A program made the position numbers and the translations under genes. This document shows, one piece after another, positions 8,605 to 16,966 of a DNA stretch of 40,278 bases; position 1 is the stretch's first letter, and each line of letters begins with the position of its first letter. The stretch is from Clostridiales bacterium (GTDB lineage: Bacteria > Bacillota > Clostridia > Oscillospirales > Acutalibacteraceae): assembly GCA_012524025.1 (NCBI GenBank), contig JAAYSC010000042.1:1-40278 (forward strand), written 5' to 3'. The notes under the pieces were generated by a model. It worked only from the letters and a program-made list of their open reading frames with translations, was not told where the DNA came from and searched no databases.

Positions 8605-10092
8605 TTATTTTGCTTCTGCATCGGCATTGGCATTGGCATTGGCCTTATTCTCGGCCATTTCTTCTCTTGTCTTAACCTTTAGCCTGGCAGCACCCCTATA
8701 ACTATCATCTGTTTTAATTAAGTTACCTTGTGCAAAGCGCTCTTTGGCCGCTGCTATGGCAGCCTCATATTGGGGCAGCCATTCTTCCTGGGCTATAAGC
8801 ATTTCGTCTACCATTTGCCAAACTTCGGGCGGGTTACAAACAGCACCTGTTAAGGGGTCCATAAGAGCTGCTTGTTTTAAAAGATTTTCATCGCCCTTAA
8901 CAGCTGCTTCAACCGCTAAGCGCTGCACCCAAACACTTTGGGCACAAACAGCCGCGCAGCCCAAGGGTAGGTCACCGACTATGGGCACACTGATACCGTT
9001 GCCATCAACATAGCAGGGTGTTTCAACAATGCAGTCGGCCGGTAAGTTGGTTATGCATCCCTCATTCACAACATTAAAGCAACCCCTGTATCTGCGCCCG
9101 GTTTCCAATGACTCAATTATATAGGAGCCGTGCTCTTCACTGCGTTGTGAACCGTCATAGACACGGGGCGGTTCCTTGAGCCAGTTGGGGAAATCGGTTT
9201 CAAACCAATTTCTGCCCTCCATACAAACCCGCAAATACCCGCCCGTTTCGCCCGAATGCCAGTCATCCAAATCTATCCAGTCCATAATTTCTTCCGGGCG
9301 TTTGCGGTACCAAGCTAAATATTCCGACAAATGGCCGTTTGACTCGGTGGAATAATAGCCGAAACGGCGCAGAACATCTATGCGAACTTTTTCTTCTCGC
9401 ATAAGCTTTTCATCGGCCTCATAGGCCGCCAAGAGTTCTTGGCCGCTTATTTCGCGCCCCTTGTGGCTAATGCGGATAAACCATGTTTGGTGGTTTATGC
9501 CGGCACAAATAAAATCAATTTCTTCACGCGGGATTTTAAGGGCCTTGGCTATCTGAGCTTCAGCACCCTGAACACCGTGGCAAAGCCCCACGGTTTTAAT
9601 GCCGCCGTAATGGTTGGTAGCCCATGTAAGCATAGCATTGGGGTTTGAGTAGTTGAGGAACAAAACATTTGGGTCCGAAAGCTCACGCATGTCCTTACAA
9701 AAATCTAAAACTTGGGCAATACCCCTTTGGCCGTACATAATGCCGCCAATGCAAAGGGTGTCACCGACACACTGGTCAACCCCGTATTTAAGGGGAATTT
9801 CAACATCGGTAACAAAGCCTTCCAAACAACCTATGCGGGCGCAATTAATAACATACTTGGCACCGGCAAGTGCCCGTCGCCGGTCAAGCGTTGCATGCAC
9901 TTTAACACCCGGGCAGTTGGCCTCCATATCTTGGCGGACCAATTGGGCAACCATATCCAAATTTCTTTGGTTTATGTCCATGAGCCAAATATCAAGCTTG
10001 CCCTTAAATTCCTGCACACCCATAAGGTCCGTAATCAAACGCCTGGTAAAACCGATGGACCCCGCACCTATAAAAGCAACTTTAAACTTCAT
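8605..10092 (-). CDS. GH4 family glycosidase, alpha-galactosidase (MelA) type
   Basis: NAD+- and Mn2+-dependent glycoside hydrolase family 4, 495 aa. The Rossmann motif is VAFIGAGSIGFTRRL. The metal ligands are Cys in GLCHGVQG and His in AGINHQTW; LNYSNPNAM is the substrate-binding Asn stretch. Overall pattern is that of MelA, but the usual GDTxGPGG loop reads GDTLCIGG, so alpha-galactosidase is likely and another alpha-glycoside remains possible. ATG at 10092 directly follows the GH51 stop codon; its ribosome site GGGGAGGG lies inside GH51. The C-terminal residues NANANANADAEAK come from a 6-bp tandem repeat and look like a disordered tail. Confidence 0.87.
   Translation of the reverse strand: MKFKVAFIGAGSIGFTRRLITDLMGVQEFKGKLDIWLMDINQRNLDMVAQLVRQDMEANCPGVKVHATLDRRRALAGAKYVINCARIGCLEGFVTDVEIPLKYGVDQCVGDTLCIGGIMYGQRGIAQVLDFCKDMRELSDPNVLFLNYSNPNAMLTWATNHYGGIKTVGLCHGVQGAEAQIAKALKIPREEIDFICAGINHQTWFIRISHKGREISGQELLAAYEADEKLMREEKVRIDVLRRFGYYSTESNGHLSEYLAWYRKRPEEIMDWIDLDDWHSGETGGYLRVCMEGRNWFETDFPNWLKEPPRVYDGSQRSEEHGSYIIESLETGRRYRGCFNVVNEGCITNLPADCIVETPCYVDGNGISVPIVGDLPLGCAAVCAQSVWVQRLAVEAAVKGDENLLKQAALMDPLTGAVCNPPEVWQMVDEMLIAQEEWLPQYEAAIAAAKERFAQGNLIKTDDSYRGAARLKVKTREEMAENKANANANADAEAK
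8617..8646. repeat. Short tandem repeat (6-bp unit GCATTG) in the GH4 3' end
   Basis: The hexamer GCATTG occurs three times in tandem, flanked by the variant GCATCG, encoding alternating Ala-Asn at the GH4 C-terminus. It could expand or contract without breaking the frame. Confidence 0.75.
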
Positions 10093-11596
10093 TTATTTGC
10101 CCTCCCCTTTAAAGCGCAGAACATTCCAAGAAAGGGGGGCCAAGTTAAGCTCTAAGCACCCGCCTTCCGGATCTTTAAGGCTCAATTTTTCCGGCGCGAC
10201 CGGGCCGTGTGTTGCACTGTTTACCTGTTTTTTGTCATAGCCTGCCAAGCGCAAGTGCTCAAGGGCTTTGAAGTTTTCAAAACCGCCCAGGCGAATGTCA
10301 AGCAAAGTGTCTTTTTCACGCTCACGGCTTACCGCAAACACGGTAAGTTCGTCCTTTTCCTCGTTATAAACGCTTATAGCGTCAACATCATTTACATCCG
10401 TTACATCCTTGGTGTCATGCTTGTCGCTTTCGATCACAGGCAAAAGAGCCTTGCCCCTACCGTATTTTGAGGCATGTTCGAAGGGATAAAAAATAGTTTG
10501 CGCCCAGGCCACACCACCGGGTTCGCACATGATGGGGGCAATAACATTAACAAGTTGAGCCAGGCAAGCAATTTTAAGCCTGTCACAGTGGCGCAGCATT
10601 GTAATTAGCATGAGGCCAACCAACAAGGCATCTTCAAAGGTATAAATGTCTTCCAAAATTCGGGGTGCTTTTGTCCACTTGTCAAATTCGGCCCCGTGTG
10701 AATGGTACCAAGCATTCCATTCGTCCAAAGATAAATGAATTTGGCGCTTGTTCCTCTTCCTAACCTGCATATAATCGCATATGCCGATTACGGCCTTAAT
10801 ATATTCCTCAAGCTCCACGGACTTGGCCAAGAAGTTTGCCGAATCACCGTCGGCACAACCAAAGTATTGGTGCATAGAGATATATTCAACCTTGTCATAA
10901 GCCATTTCAAGCACGGTGCTTTCCCATTCGCCAAAGGTGGCCATGTGGCTGTTTGAAGACCCGCACAAGACAAGTTCCAACGATGGGTCATACATTTTCA
11001 TAAGCTTGGCCGTTTCGTTGGCCACCCTACCGTATTCATAGGGTGTTTTACCGCCGATTTGCCAAGAGCCGTCCATTTCGTTGCCCAGGCACCAAAGCTT
11101 AACATTATAGGGGGCGGGGCTGCCGTTTTCACGCCGCATATCACTTAAAAAAGTCCCGCCGGGGTGATTGCAATATTCCAAGAGTTCGGCCGCTTGTGCC
11201 GGCCCCGCGGTGCCGAGGTTTACCGCCATCATGGGTTCGGTGCCAACCGCCTTACACCAGGCCATAAACTCATCCGTGCCAAACTCATTGCTTTCGAGTG
11301 ATGCCCAAGCAAGCTCTAAACGCGCAGGGCGCTTGGCCCTGTCACCCACGCCGTCGCGCCAATTGTAGCCGGAAACAAAGTTCCCGCCCGGATAGCGGAC
11401 CGTGCTGATCCCAAGTTCACGCGTTAAGTCAATAACATCCGTCCTAAAGCCATTTTGGTCTGCCTTGGGGTGGCCCGGCTCATAAATACCGCCGTAAACC
11501 GCCCTGCCCAAATGCTCAACAAATGAGCCGAAAAGCCTGTCATCCGTTTGACCTATTACAAATTGTTTGTCGATTAGAAGCTTTGCTTTTTTTCAT
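10093..11596 (-). CDS. GH51 alpha-L-arabinofuranosidase with a frameshift in an A7 run after the start codon
   Basis: Intracellular exo-arabinofuranosidase of family GH51, about 500 aa. Seen: VRYPGGNFVSGYNWRDGVG, CLGNEMDGSW (acid/base Glu in NE), SLDEWNAW (nucleophile Glu), GGVAWAQTIFYPFEH. The uninterrupted frame begins only at a TTG at 11511, which would remove the conserved start of the family. Upstream in the same frame the DNA still encodes KAKLLIDKQFVIGQTDDRLF and then GSFVEHLGRA, typical for GH51. An ATG at 11594-11596 with GAGG 7 nt upstream begins this segment, but the following seven A residues (11587-11593) put it out of frame; six would restore it. Either slippage on A7, a phase switch, a mutation or a sequencing error is possible. 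First gene of the leftward glycan operon. Confidence 0.85.
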
Positions 11597-11634
11597 ACCG
11601 GCGCCTCACTTGTTTGTCATTTTATTTCAAGACA

Positions 11635-11705
11635 TATACTAACATAAAAGCAATTAGATAACAAATGGTTTTTCTTTTGACTTTATATTTGGCCTATGCT
11701 AACAT
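11635..11705. promoter_or_regulatory. Divergent promoter region with 11-bp direct repeats between GH51 and nanA
   Basis: TATACTAACAT (11635-11645) and TATGCTAACAT (11695-11705) are direct repeats exactly 60 bp apart. On the plus strand TTGACT (11677-11682), a 17-bp spacer and TAACAT (11700-11705) can drive nanA, with the -10 inside the second repeat. On the minus strand TTGTTA, 17 bp and TAGTAT place the GH51 -10 inside the first repeat. A shared regulator binding both repeats is plausible but inferred. Confidence 0.5.
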
Positions 11706-11767
11706 CCTCTTGTTATAATCTAGCGCATTCAAGGCAAACAAAACTTAAAAAAAGGGGCGGTTAAACT

Positions 11768-12634
11768 ATGAAATTTAAAGGAATAATACCGGCACTGGTT
11801 ACACCTTTTAATGAAGACTATTCGGTCAATTACGATTCCCTGAAAGTTCTTACCAACCGTTTGATTGACAAGGGCGTTGACGGTTTTTATGTTTGTGGCT
11901 CAACGGGTGAGAGCTTCTTGCTTGAAAAAGAAGAGCGCAAGAAGATTCTTGAAAGCGTTGTTGAGGAAACAGCGGGCAGGGTTCCCGTCATTGCCCATGT
12001 GGGTGACATTTGGGCAGACCGCGCTGCGGAGCTTGCAACCCACGCCGCCAAAGTCGGTGCGGATGCTGTTTCGGCCGTTCCGCCCTTTTATTTTAAGTTC
12101 ACATTTGATGAAATAGCGGAGTATTACAAGATAATCCAAAACGCCGCCGGACTACCCCTGATTATCTATAATATCCCGGTTCTTTCGGGCGTCAGCGTAA
12201 CCAGTGATAACCTTGGCCAAATCATAGCCGCCTGCGATGTGGAAGGCATTAAGTTTACTTCAAACGACATGTTTGAGCTTTCAAAAATCCGTGCCGCCTA
12301 CCCCGACCTTTGCCTTTTAAACGGTTTTGATGAAATCTTCATCAATGCCCTGCCCGTGGGCATCCAGGGTGCCATAGGTTCAACCTATAACATTATGCCT
12401 GAAAAGTTTTCTAAAATTTTAAAAGCCTTCAAGGCAGGCGACCTTGAAAGCGCTGCTCAAACCCAAAAACAAGCTAATGAGATAATTGATATCCTTATAA
12501 AAACAGATGTAAAGTCCGGTATTAAATACATCCTGACCAAGGCCGGAATTCCTTGCGGTTCTTGCCGCCGCCCCTTTGCACCCCTTAACAAGGAAAAGAC
12601 AGATTTGCTTGACAAAGTGTTGGAATTACTCTAA
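11768..12634 (+). CDS. nanA: N-acetylneuraminate lyase (DapA superfamily)
   Basis: Class I aldolase of 288 aa that would split N-acetylneuraminate into N-acetylmannosamine and pyruvate. The residues expected for the lyase are present in order: Ser-Thr in CGSTGES (~47), Schiff-base partner Tyr in IIYNIP, Schiff-base Lys with Thr in GIKFTSND, Asp-Glu in LNGFDEIF, and Ser in IGSTYNIM. These favour sialic acid lyase over dihydrodipicolinate synthase. The ribosome site GGGGCGG precedes ATG. It heads a three-gene operon with two GDPD paralogues (15 and 19 bp gaps). No nanE, nanK or sialic acid transporter lies in the window, so a related keto-sugar acid is also possible. Confidence 0.82.
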   Translation: MKFKGIIPALVTPFNEDYSVNYDSLKVLTNRLIDKGVDGFYVCGSTGESFLLEKEERKKILESVVEETAGRVPVIAHVGDIWADRAAELATHAAKVGADAVSAVPPFYFKFTFDEIAEYYKIIQNAAGLPLIIYNIPVLSGVSVTSDNLGQIIAACDVEGIKFTSNDMFELSKIRAAYPDLCLLNGFDEIFINALPVGIQGAIGSTYNIMPEKFSKILKAFKAGDLESAAQTQKQANEIIDILIKTDVKSGIKYILTKAGIPCGSCRRPFAPLNKEKTDLLDKVLELL

Positions 12635-12649
12635 AAGAGGAGGGCAAGC

Positions 12650-13480
12650 ATGCAAGACCTTATTCGTGATGCCGCCAAAGACCGTATACTTATCGCTGCC
12701 CACAGGGGAGCTTCCGGCGGGAATATCCCCTGTAATTCCATGGCTGCTTTTGAAGCCGCCCTTTATCAGGGGGCAGATATTATTGAGCTTGATATTACCA
12801 AAAGCCTGGACGGGGAGCTTTTTGTCTTCCATCCGGGTTTGGAGAAGATGCATTTAGGCATTGACACGCCTTTGGGTCAAATGAAGGCGGCCGATATCAA
12901 GAAGCTTCGCTACAGAAACGGGGACGGTGTAGCAACCGAGCAAACCATCAGCACCCTGTCGGAAGTTTTTGAGGCCATTGGGCAACGCTGCTTTATAAAC
13001 CTTGATAAGTTCTGGGATAATATTGAAGAAATAAGCCACACAGTTAGAAAGCATAACATGCAAGACCGAGTTATAGCAAAGTCCTTCCCCGAAGAAGAAT
13101 GCATAGATATGCTTGAAAAAACAGCACCCGATATCCCCTACCTCCCCTTTGTATGGGATGAGGATGAGTACACCGAAGAGCTGCTTGAGAGAGATATTCG
13201 CTTGATAGGCATAGAAGCTCATTTTTATAAGGAAGACAGCCAAGTGGCCGACCCCGCTTATATCAAGGCCCTGCAGGCGAAAAACCTGATTGTCTGGGCC
13301 AACGCAATAGTGTTTAACTACAGAACGGTTGAATCCGCAGGATTTACCGACGATATTTCTATGAGCGGCAATCCCGCCGCCGGTTGGGGTCAGTTGGCCA
13401 AGCGTGGCTTTAACATTATTCAGACCGATTGGGTTTTGCCCATGAGGGCCTATCTGCAAGATAAAGGATATTTAAAATAA
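12650..13480 (+). CDS. Glycerophosphodiester phosphodiesterase family protein (tandem copy 1)
   Basis: GDPD-fold phosphodiesterase, 276 aa, no signal peptide. Near the N-terminus are the catalytic motif AAHRGASGGN, the metal-binding Glu-x-Asp in IIELDITKS and the second His in FVFHPG; the usual HD pair is HP here and PENT is PCNS. The barrel closes with IIQTDWVLPM, equivalent to the D-x-P end strand. Start ATG has GAGGAGGG upstream. It is about two-thirds identical by eye to the next gene, so this is a tandem duplication. Cytoplasmic location and linkage to nanA argue for a sugar- or polyol-phosphodiester rather than phospholipid-derived substrate; inference. Confidence 0.8.
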   Translation: MQDLIRDAAKDRILIAAHRGASGGNIPCNSMAAFEAALYQGADIIELDITKSLDGELFVFHPGLEKMHLGIDTPLGQMKAADIKKLRYRNGDGVATEQTISTLSEVFEAIGQRCFINLDKFWDNIEEISHTVRKHNMQDRVIAKSFPEEECIDMLEKTAPDIPYLPFVWDEDEYTEELLERDIRLIGIEAHFYKEDSQVADPAYIKALQAKNLIVWANAIVFNYRTVESAGFTDDISMSGNPAAGWGQLAKRGFNIIQTDWVLPMRAYLQDKGYLK

Positions 13481-13499
13481 ATTTTAGGGGGAAGTTTTT

Positions 13500-14336
13500 G
13501 TGAAAGACCTTATTCGTGAAAGTGCCAAAGACCGTATTCTCATAGCAGCCCACAGGGGGGTAGCCGGGGGAAATATCCCTTGTAATACCGAAGCCGCTTT
13601 TGAGGCCGCTCTTTACCAAGGGGCGGATATATTGGAGCTGGATATTGAAAGAAGCTTGGACGGGGAACTTTTCATCCTCCATCCGGGCATGGAAATGATG
13701 CATTTAAGGAGCCGACGCCCCATCACCACCATGACCGCCAAGAAGGTTAAAAAATTGCGCTACCATAACTTTGACGGTACCGCCACCCAAGAAGGCTTGA
13801 TGACCCTTGACGAGGCCCTTGAGGCTTTTGGCCACCGCTGTTTTATAAACCTTGATAAGTTCTGGTCCAATATAGATAAGATAAGCCAAACCGTCCGCCG
13901 CCACAATTTGCAAGACAGGGTTATCGCAAAATCCGCACCCAAGAAAAAAGCTATTGATATGTTGGAACAAGTAGCGCCCGACATCCCCTTCCTGCATATA
14001 ATCCGTAAAGAAGACAATATAACGGATGAGCTTTTAAAAAGAGATATCCGCCTCATTGGTGCCGAAGTTCTCTTTGAAAAAGAGGACGAAGAGTTGGCCG
14101 ACCCGGCCTATATAAAGAAAATGCAAGACCAAGGCTTGTTGCTTTGGGTCAACTCCATCCTTTACAACTACAAATCTATTTTAGCCGCAGGCTTTACGGA
14201 TGATGTTTCGGTCACCGGTAAACCCGATGAAGGCTGGGGCCGTTTGGCTCAAATGGGCTATAATATTATTCAAACCGACTGGGTCTTGCCCCTAAGGCTT
14301 TATTTGGAAGAAAAGGGTTACAATAAAAATAAATAA
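13500..14336 (+). CDS. Glycerophosphodiester phosphodiesterase family protein (tandem copy 2)
   Basis: Paralogue of the preceding gene, 278 aa, starting with GTG (13500) after TTAGGGGGAAG. It keeps AAHRGVAGGN, ILELDIERS, FILHPG and the closing IIQTDWVLPL strand, so the catalytic residues are the same as in copy 1. Differences concentrate in the central insertion (roughly residues 60-110 and 150-200), suggesting substrate divergence after duplication. It is the last gene of the nanA operon and is followed by a strong terminator at 14347-14390. Confidence 0.8.
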   Translation: MKDLIRESAKDRILIAAHRGVAGGNIPCNTEAAFEAALYQGADILELDIERSLDGELFILHPGMEMMHLRSRRPITTMTAKKVKKLRYHNFDGTATQEGLMTLDEALEAFGHRCFINLDKFWSNIDKISQTVRRHNLQDRVIAKSAPKKKAIDMLEQVAPDIPFLHIIRKEDNITDELLKRDIRLIGAEVLFEKEDEELADPAYIKKMQDQGLLLWVNSILYNYKSILAAGFTDDVSVTGKPDEGWGRLAQMGYNIIQTDWVLPLRLYLEEKGYNKNK

Positions 14337-14346
14337 ACAAACTTTT

Positions 14347-14390
14347 AAAAAAGAGGCTGTCGCTAAATATATTGCGGCAGCCTCTTTTTC
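14347..14390. terminator. Bidirectional Rho-independent terminator
   Basis: A 14-bp stem (AAAGAGGCTGTCGC, 14350-14363, with 14374-14387; one G-T pair) has a 10-nt loop, with a T-run on each strand. It ends the nanA-GDPD operon and the convergent DUF6273 gene. Confidence 0.9.
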
Positions 14391-14412
14391 TGTTTTGCTT
14401 CTAATATTTAGA

Positions 14413-15042
14413 TTAGAGATTAACCCATAAAGCGGGGCGAACTCCAACAAATGAACTGCTGACAGTAATACCATCGCTGATGACTTTGCCATCGGTGAAA
14501 ACATAATGCGCCCCGTATCTGACATGGCCGCGCGTGCGTAGCCACCAACCGGAAAATCCGTCATAAACCTTTGCTCCCCTTGCCTGAGCATAAGCTGTGC
14601 TTGATGCTTGCCTTGATTTTGCGGAAGAGAAATAATCTTCGGCTTCATCAGAGCTGAGCAAGAAGATTTTATCCTCTGTATCTACTTCATTTTTTACCGA
14701 TGTTGAAAGAATTTTTTCTTGCTCACTTGCGGAAAAGGCATCATCTAAAAATGTAGTATTTAGCCAGGTGCGCAAGGAAGAAGATTCCCATACGACTGCG
14801 GCATCTTCACTGTTATAGGCTTGGGCGTCAAGTATTTGTTTGCTGATTATTAAGGATTTATCGCCTTCTTTTGCAAGAACTAACCACTCAATTTCTTCTT
14901 TTCCGTTTTCAAGATCATTGTCTTGCTCATAGGAGCCGAATTTAACAATAGTTCCCACATCACCGGCAAGAGGCTCGCTCTTACATGCACTGAATGAAAA
15001 TAGAAAAACAAATGATAATAAAACGCAGATTAGCTTTTTCAT
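14413..15042 (-). CDS. DUF6273-type lipoprotein of unknown function
   Basis: Secreted lipoprotein, 209 aa. The ATG at 15042 (GAAAGGA upstream) gives a clean signal peptide ending in FSAC (Cys20); the longer frame lacks a ribosome site. The body has the DUF6273 pattern: VKFGSYEQD, IEWLVLAKEGDKSLIISKQI, SSLRTWLNTTFLDDAF, a SGWWLRTRG core and a final VGVRPALWVNL. Proteins of this domain are common on the surface of Clostridia, often as repeats; their function is unknown. It lies 24 bp after the cupin gene and is the last gene of the group that starts with the cyclophilin. Confidence 0.8.
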   Translation of the reverse strand: MKKLICVLLSFVFLFSFSACKSEPLAGDVGTIVKFGSYEQDNDLENGKEEIEWLVLAKEGDKSLIISKQILDAQAYNSEDAAVVWESSSLRTWLNTTFLDDAFSASEQEKILSTSVKNEVDTEDKIFLLSSDEAEDYFSSAKSRQASSTAYAQARGAKVYDGFSGWWLRTRGHVRYGAHYVFTDGKVISDGITVSSSFVGVRPALWVNL

Positions 15043-15066
15043 AGTAAATCCTTTCTTTTGCAAGAC

Positions 15067-15336
15067 TCAACCAAACTTATAAGCTTTCCTTATTGCCTTC
15101 TTAACATCCCAAACGCAGTCCATGCCTTGTGGGAAGGTTACCATCATACCGGGGCCTATTTCATATTCTTCCCCATAGGCGCTGACAGTTACCTCGCCTT
15201 CAAAAACATAGCAAACCTCACGCTCGGGGTAGGACCAATCAAACTTACTGGGCTCGCATCCCCAGCGTCCCCAAGAATCAATGCCCAGCTTTTGAGCCTC
15301 TTCAAGGCTCATTGGCTTAATTTCTACCTTTAGCAT
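15067..15336 (-). CDS. Small single-domain cupin protein
   Basis: A compact cupin of 89 aa, similar in size and layout to the Cupin_3/DUF861 group: WGRWGCEPSKFDWSYPE, then REVCYVFEGEVTV, then the second motif GPGMMVTFPQGMDCVWDV. The usual His ligands are largely replaced (Tyr, Cys), so metal binding is uncertain. ATG at 15336 follows GAAAGGAAGAG. It lies between the cyclophilin (34 bp gap) and DUF6273 genes. Relatives often accompany ethanolamine or ureidoglycolate enzymes, but nothing of that kind is here. Confidence 0.75.
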   Translation of the reverse strand: MLKVEIKPMSLEEAQKLGIDSWGRWGCEPSKFDWSYPEREVCYVFEGEVTVSAYGEEYEIGPGMMVTFPQGMDCVWDVKKAIRKAYKFG

Positions 15337-15370
15337 ACTGCTCTTCCTTTCTTAAGACTCCCTGTTTTCA

Positions 15371-15964
15371 CTAATCGATCAGTTTAATGCTCTTAATAAT
15401 AGGTTGGTCTGCTCTTTCAACAGTTCCGTTGCCATCGACAACAGGCGTTTCAGAGCAAATTTTATCCACAATTTCAAGGCCTTCCGTTACATAACCAAAG
15501 GCGGCGTAATCGCCATTCAGGTGAGGGCTGTCTTTGTGAACAATAAAAAACTGTGATGAGGCACTGTCGGGCTGGCTTGTACGAGCCATGGAAATCGCCC
15601 CTCTGGTGTGTTCGAGAGGGTTGTCCACTCCGTTGCTAACGAATTCGCCCTTTATGCTTTTAGCCGATTTACCGGTTCCTTGAAAATCACCGCCCTGCAT
15701 CATAAAACCATTTATGATTCTGTGGAAGGTAAGGCCGTCATAAAAGCCTTCATTAACAAGTTCAACAAAATTAGCAACGGTTATGGGGGCATGTTCCGGC
15801 TCAAGGGTCAACTTAATTTCGCCGTAATCTTTAATATCAATCACAACATTTACCTTGTCCCCAAGCGCTTTATCTTCCGAAGGATTATTGTTCCGCTTTC
15901 CGCAAGCGGAAAAGCTCAAAGTAAGCAAGGAAAGTACAAGCACTAAAGCAAAAAATCTTTTCAT
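15371..15964 (-). CDS. Cyclophilin-type peptidyl-prolyl cis-trans isomerase, lipoprotein
   Basis: Membrane-anchored prolyl isomerase, 197 aa, expected to help fold secreted proteins outside the membrane. Residues 1-21 form a lipoprotein signal (FSAC, Cys21). The cyclophilin domain contains the active site FHRIINGFMMQGGDFQGTG with catalytic Arg, then HTRGAISMART and SASSQFFIV, and HLNGDYAAFGYV. ATG at 15964 is preceded by CGGAGG. A promoter TTGAAA-N17-TATACT lies upstream. It precedes the cupin and DUF6273 genes on the same strand. Confidence 0.92.
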   Translation of the reverse strand: MKRFFALVLVLSLLTLSFSACGKRNNNPSEDKALGDKVNVVIDIKDYGEIKLTLEPEHAPITVANFVELVNEGFYDGLTFHRIINGFMMQGGDFQGTGKSAKSIKGEFVSNGVDNPLEHTRGAISMARTSQPDSASSQFFIVHKDSPHLNGDYAAFGYVTEGLEIVDKICSETPVVDGNGTVERADQPIIKSIKLID

Positions 15965-16009
15965 AAAGAAAACCTCCGATATTCTGAATTGTTTATATCA
16001 ACTTATACA

Positions 16010-16038
16010 AGTATATGTTCGGGGCAATAATTTTTCAA
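16010..16038 (-). promoter_or_regulatory. Promoter for the cyclophilin gene
   Basis: On the minus strand TTGAAA (16038-16033), a 17-bp spacer and TATACT (16015-16010) lie about 45 bp upstream of the start codon. Confidence 0.6.
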
Positions 16039-16076
16039 GACCTCCCACTTTTATTTTTACAAGAAGTTTGCTTTCG

Positions 16077-16105
16077 TTGAAAATAAGGCCTGCCGGTGTT
16101 ATAGT
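16077..16105 (+). promoter_or_regulatory. Promoter for the sugar isomerase/DUF6807 operon
   Basis: TTGAAA (16077-16082), 17-bp spacer, TATAGT (16100-16105), about 34 bp before the ATG at 16139. Confidence 0.65.
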
Positions 16106-16138
16106 AAGGGTGAATTTTAAAATCAAAGGAGGATTTTC

Positions 16139-16966
16139 ATGCAAATTGGTGTAGCTTTGATGGGTGGCAGCTTTATGCCCGAATATAAGGGTGGGGCGGC
16201 GGAAGAAAGAACTGCTTTTGACCGCCTTCTTGAAGGCTATAATTTGGCTATGGATATGGGCTATGACTATATTGAAGCTTCCGCCGCGGAGATTTTGGCC
16301 TTGTCCGACCGCGAAATCGATAAACTCAATTCCCTAAAAGCAGAAGGGCGCTTTGCTTTGCGCTACATAAATTCATTTGTCAGGGCAGATCTTAAAATCT
16401 GCACCGCCGCGCGTGATGACCTTGTGGCTTATGTTGAAACCGCGGTTGAAAAAACTGCTCGCTTGGGTGTGGGTGTAATAGTTTTCGGCAGCGGTGTTGC
16501 CCGCATGCGCCCGAAGGAAATGAGCCTTGAGCAAGGTATGGAAAAATACTTGGACTTTGTTGCCATCTGTGCCAAAGCAGCTAAAAAACACGGCCTTGTT
16601 TTTGCCTTGGAACCCCTCAATAAAACAGAGACAAACATTTTAAATTCCGTTGCGGAAGGCATTGAGATTGCTCGGAATTTAAATTTGAAAGAAATTCAAG
16701 TCCTGCCGGACGCCTTCCATATGTCCCTTGAAAATGAAAGTGCGGACATAATAGTCAAAAACGCCGACCTTATATCCCACCTCCACATATCCGAGGCACC
16801 GGGCAGGGTTTATCCCGGCAAGTTCGGCGGCGCTTATCTCATAGAGTTTGCCAAAGTCTTAAAGGCTGCCGGCTTTGACAAGGACATGACTGTCGAGTGT
16901 GTTTTTGAAAACTTTGAAAAAGAAGGCCCGCTTGCCTTAAAGTTTGTAAAGGAGAAAATGTTATGA
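16139..16966 (+). CDS. Sugar phosphate isomerase/epimerase family protein (xylose isomerase-like TIM barrel)
   Basis: AP_endonuc_2/xylose isomerase-like TIM barrel, 275 aa, cytoplasmic. Metal-binding positions are visible: Glu in FALEPLNKTETN, Asp-His in LPDAFHMSLE, His in SHLHISEAPGR and Glu near the end in MTVECVFEN. This layout matches hydroxypyruvate isomerase and ketose 3-epimerase relatives. The ribosome site AAAGGAGG is ideal. Its stop overlaps the start of the DUF6807 gene by 4 nt, so the two are translationally coupled and probably work in one pathway for a keto-sugar or its oxidised form. Exact substrate unknown. Confidence 0.85.
   Translation: MQIGVALMGGSFMPEYKGGAAEERTAFDRLLEGYNLAMDMGYDYIEASAAEILALSDREIDKLNSLKAEGRFALRYINSFVRADLKICTAARDDLVAYVETAVEKTARLGVGVIVFGSGVARMRPKEMSLEQGMEKYLDFVAICAKAAKKHGLVFALEPLNKTETNILNSVAEGIEIARNLNLKEIQVLPDAFHMSLENESADIIVKNADLISHLHISEAPGRVYPGKFGGAYLIEFAKVLKAAGFDKDMTVECVFENFEKEGPLALKFVKEKML

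Noticed and set aside
8605-8639. Met-Pro repeat start (MPMPMPM) of the GDPD-fold gene
   Set aside because: It comes from reading the GCATTG repeat of the GH4 gene in another frame; the ATG at 8576 has the ribosome site and begins a hydrophobic segment.
8617-8646. CRISPR-like or intergenic satellite repeat
   Set aside because: Only a few copies of a 6-bp unit inside a coding region. No spaced repeats or cas genes were seen anywhere in the window.
11768-12634. Dihydrodipicolinate synthase (dapA)
   Set aside because: The lyase-type residues (KFTS, GFDE, GSTYN) fit N-acetylneuraminate lyase better, and no lysine pathway genes are nearby.
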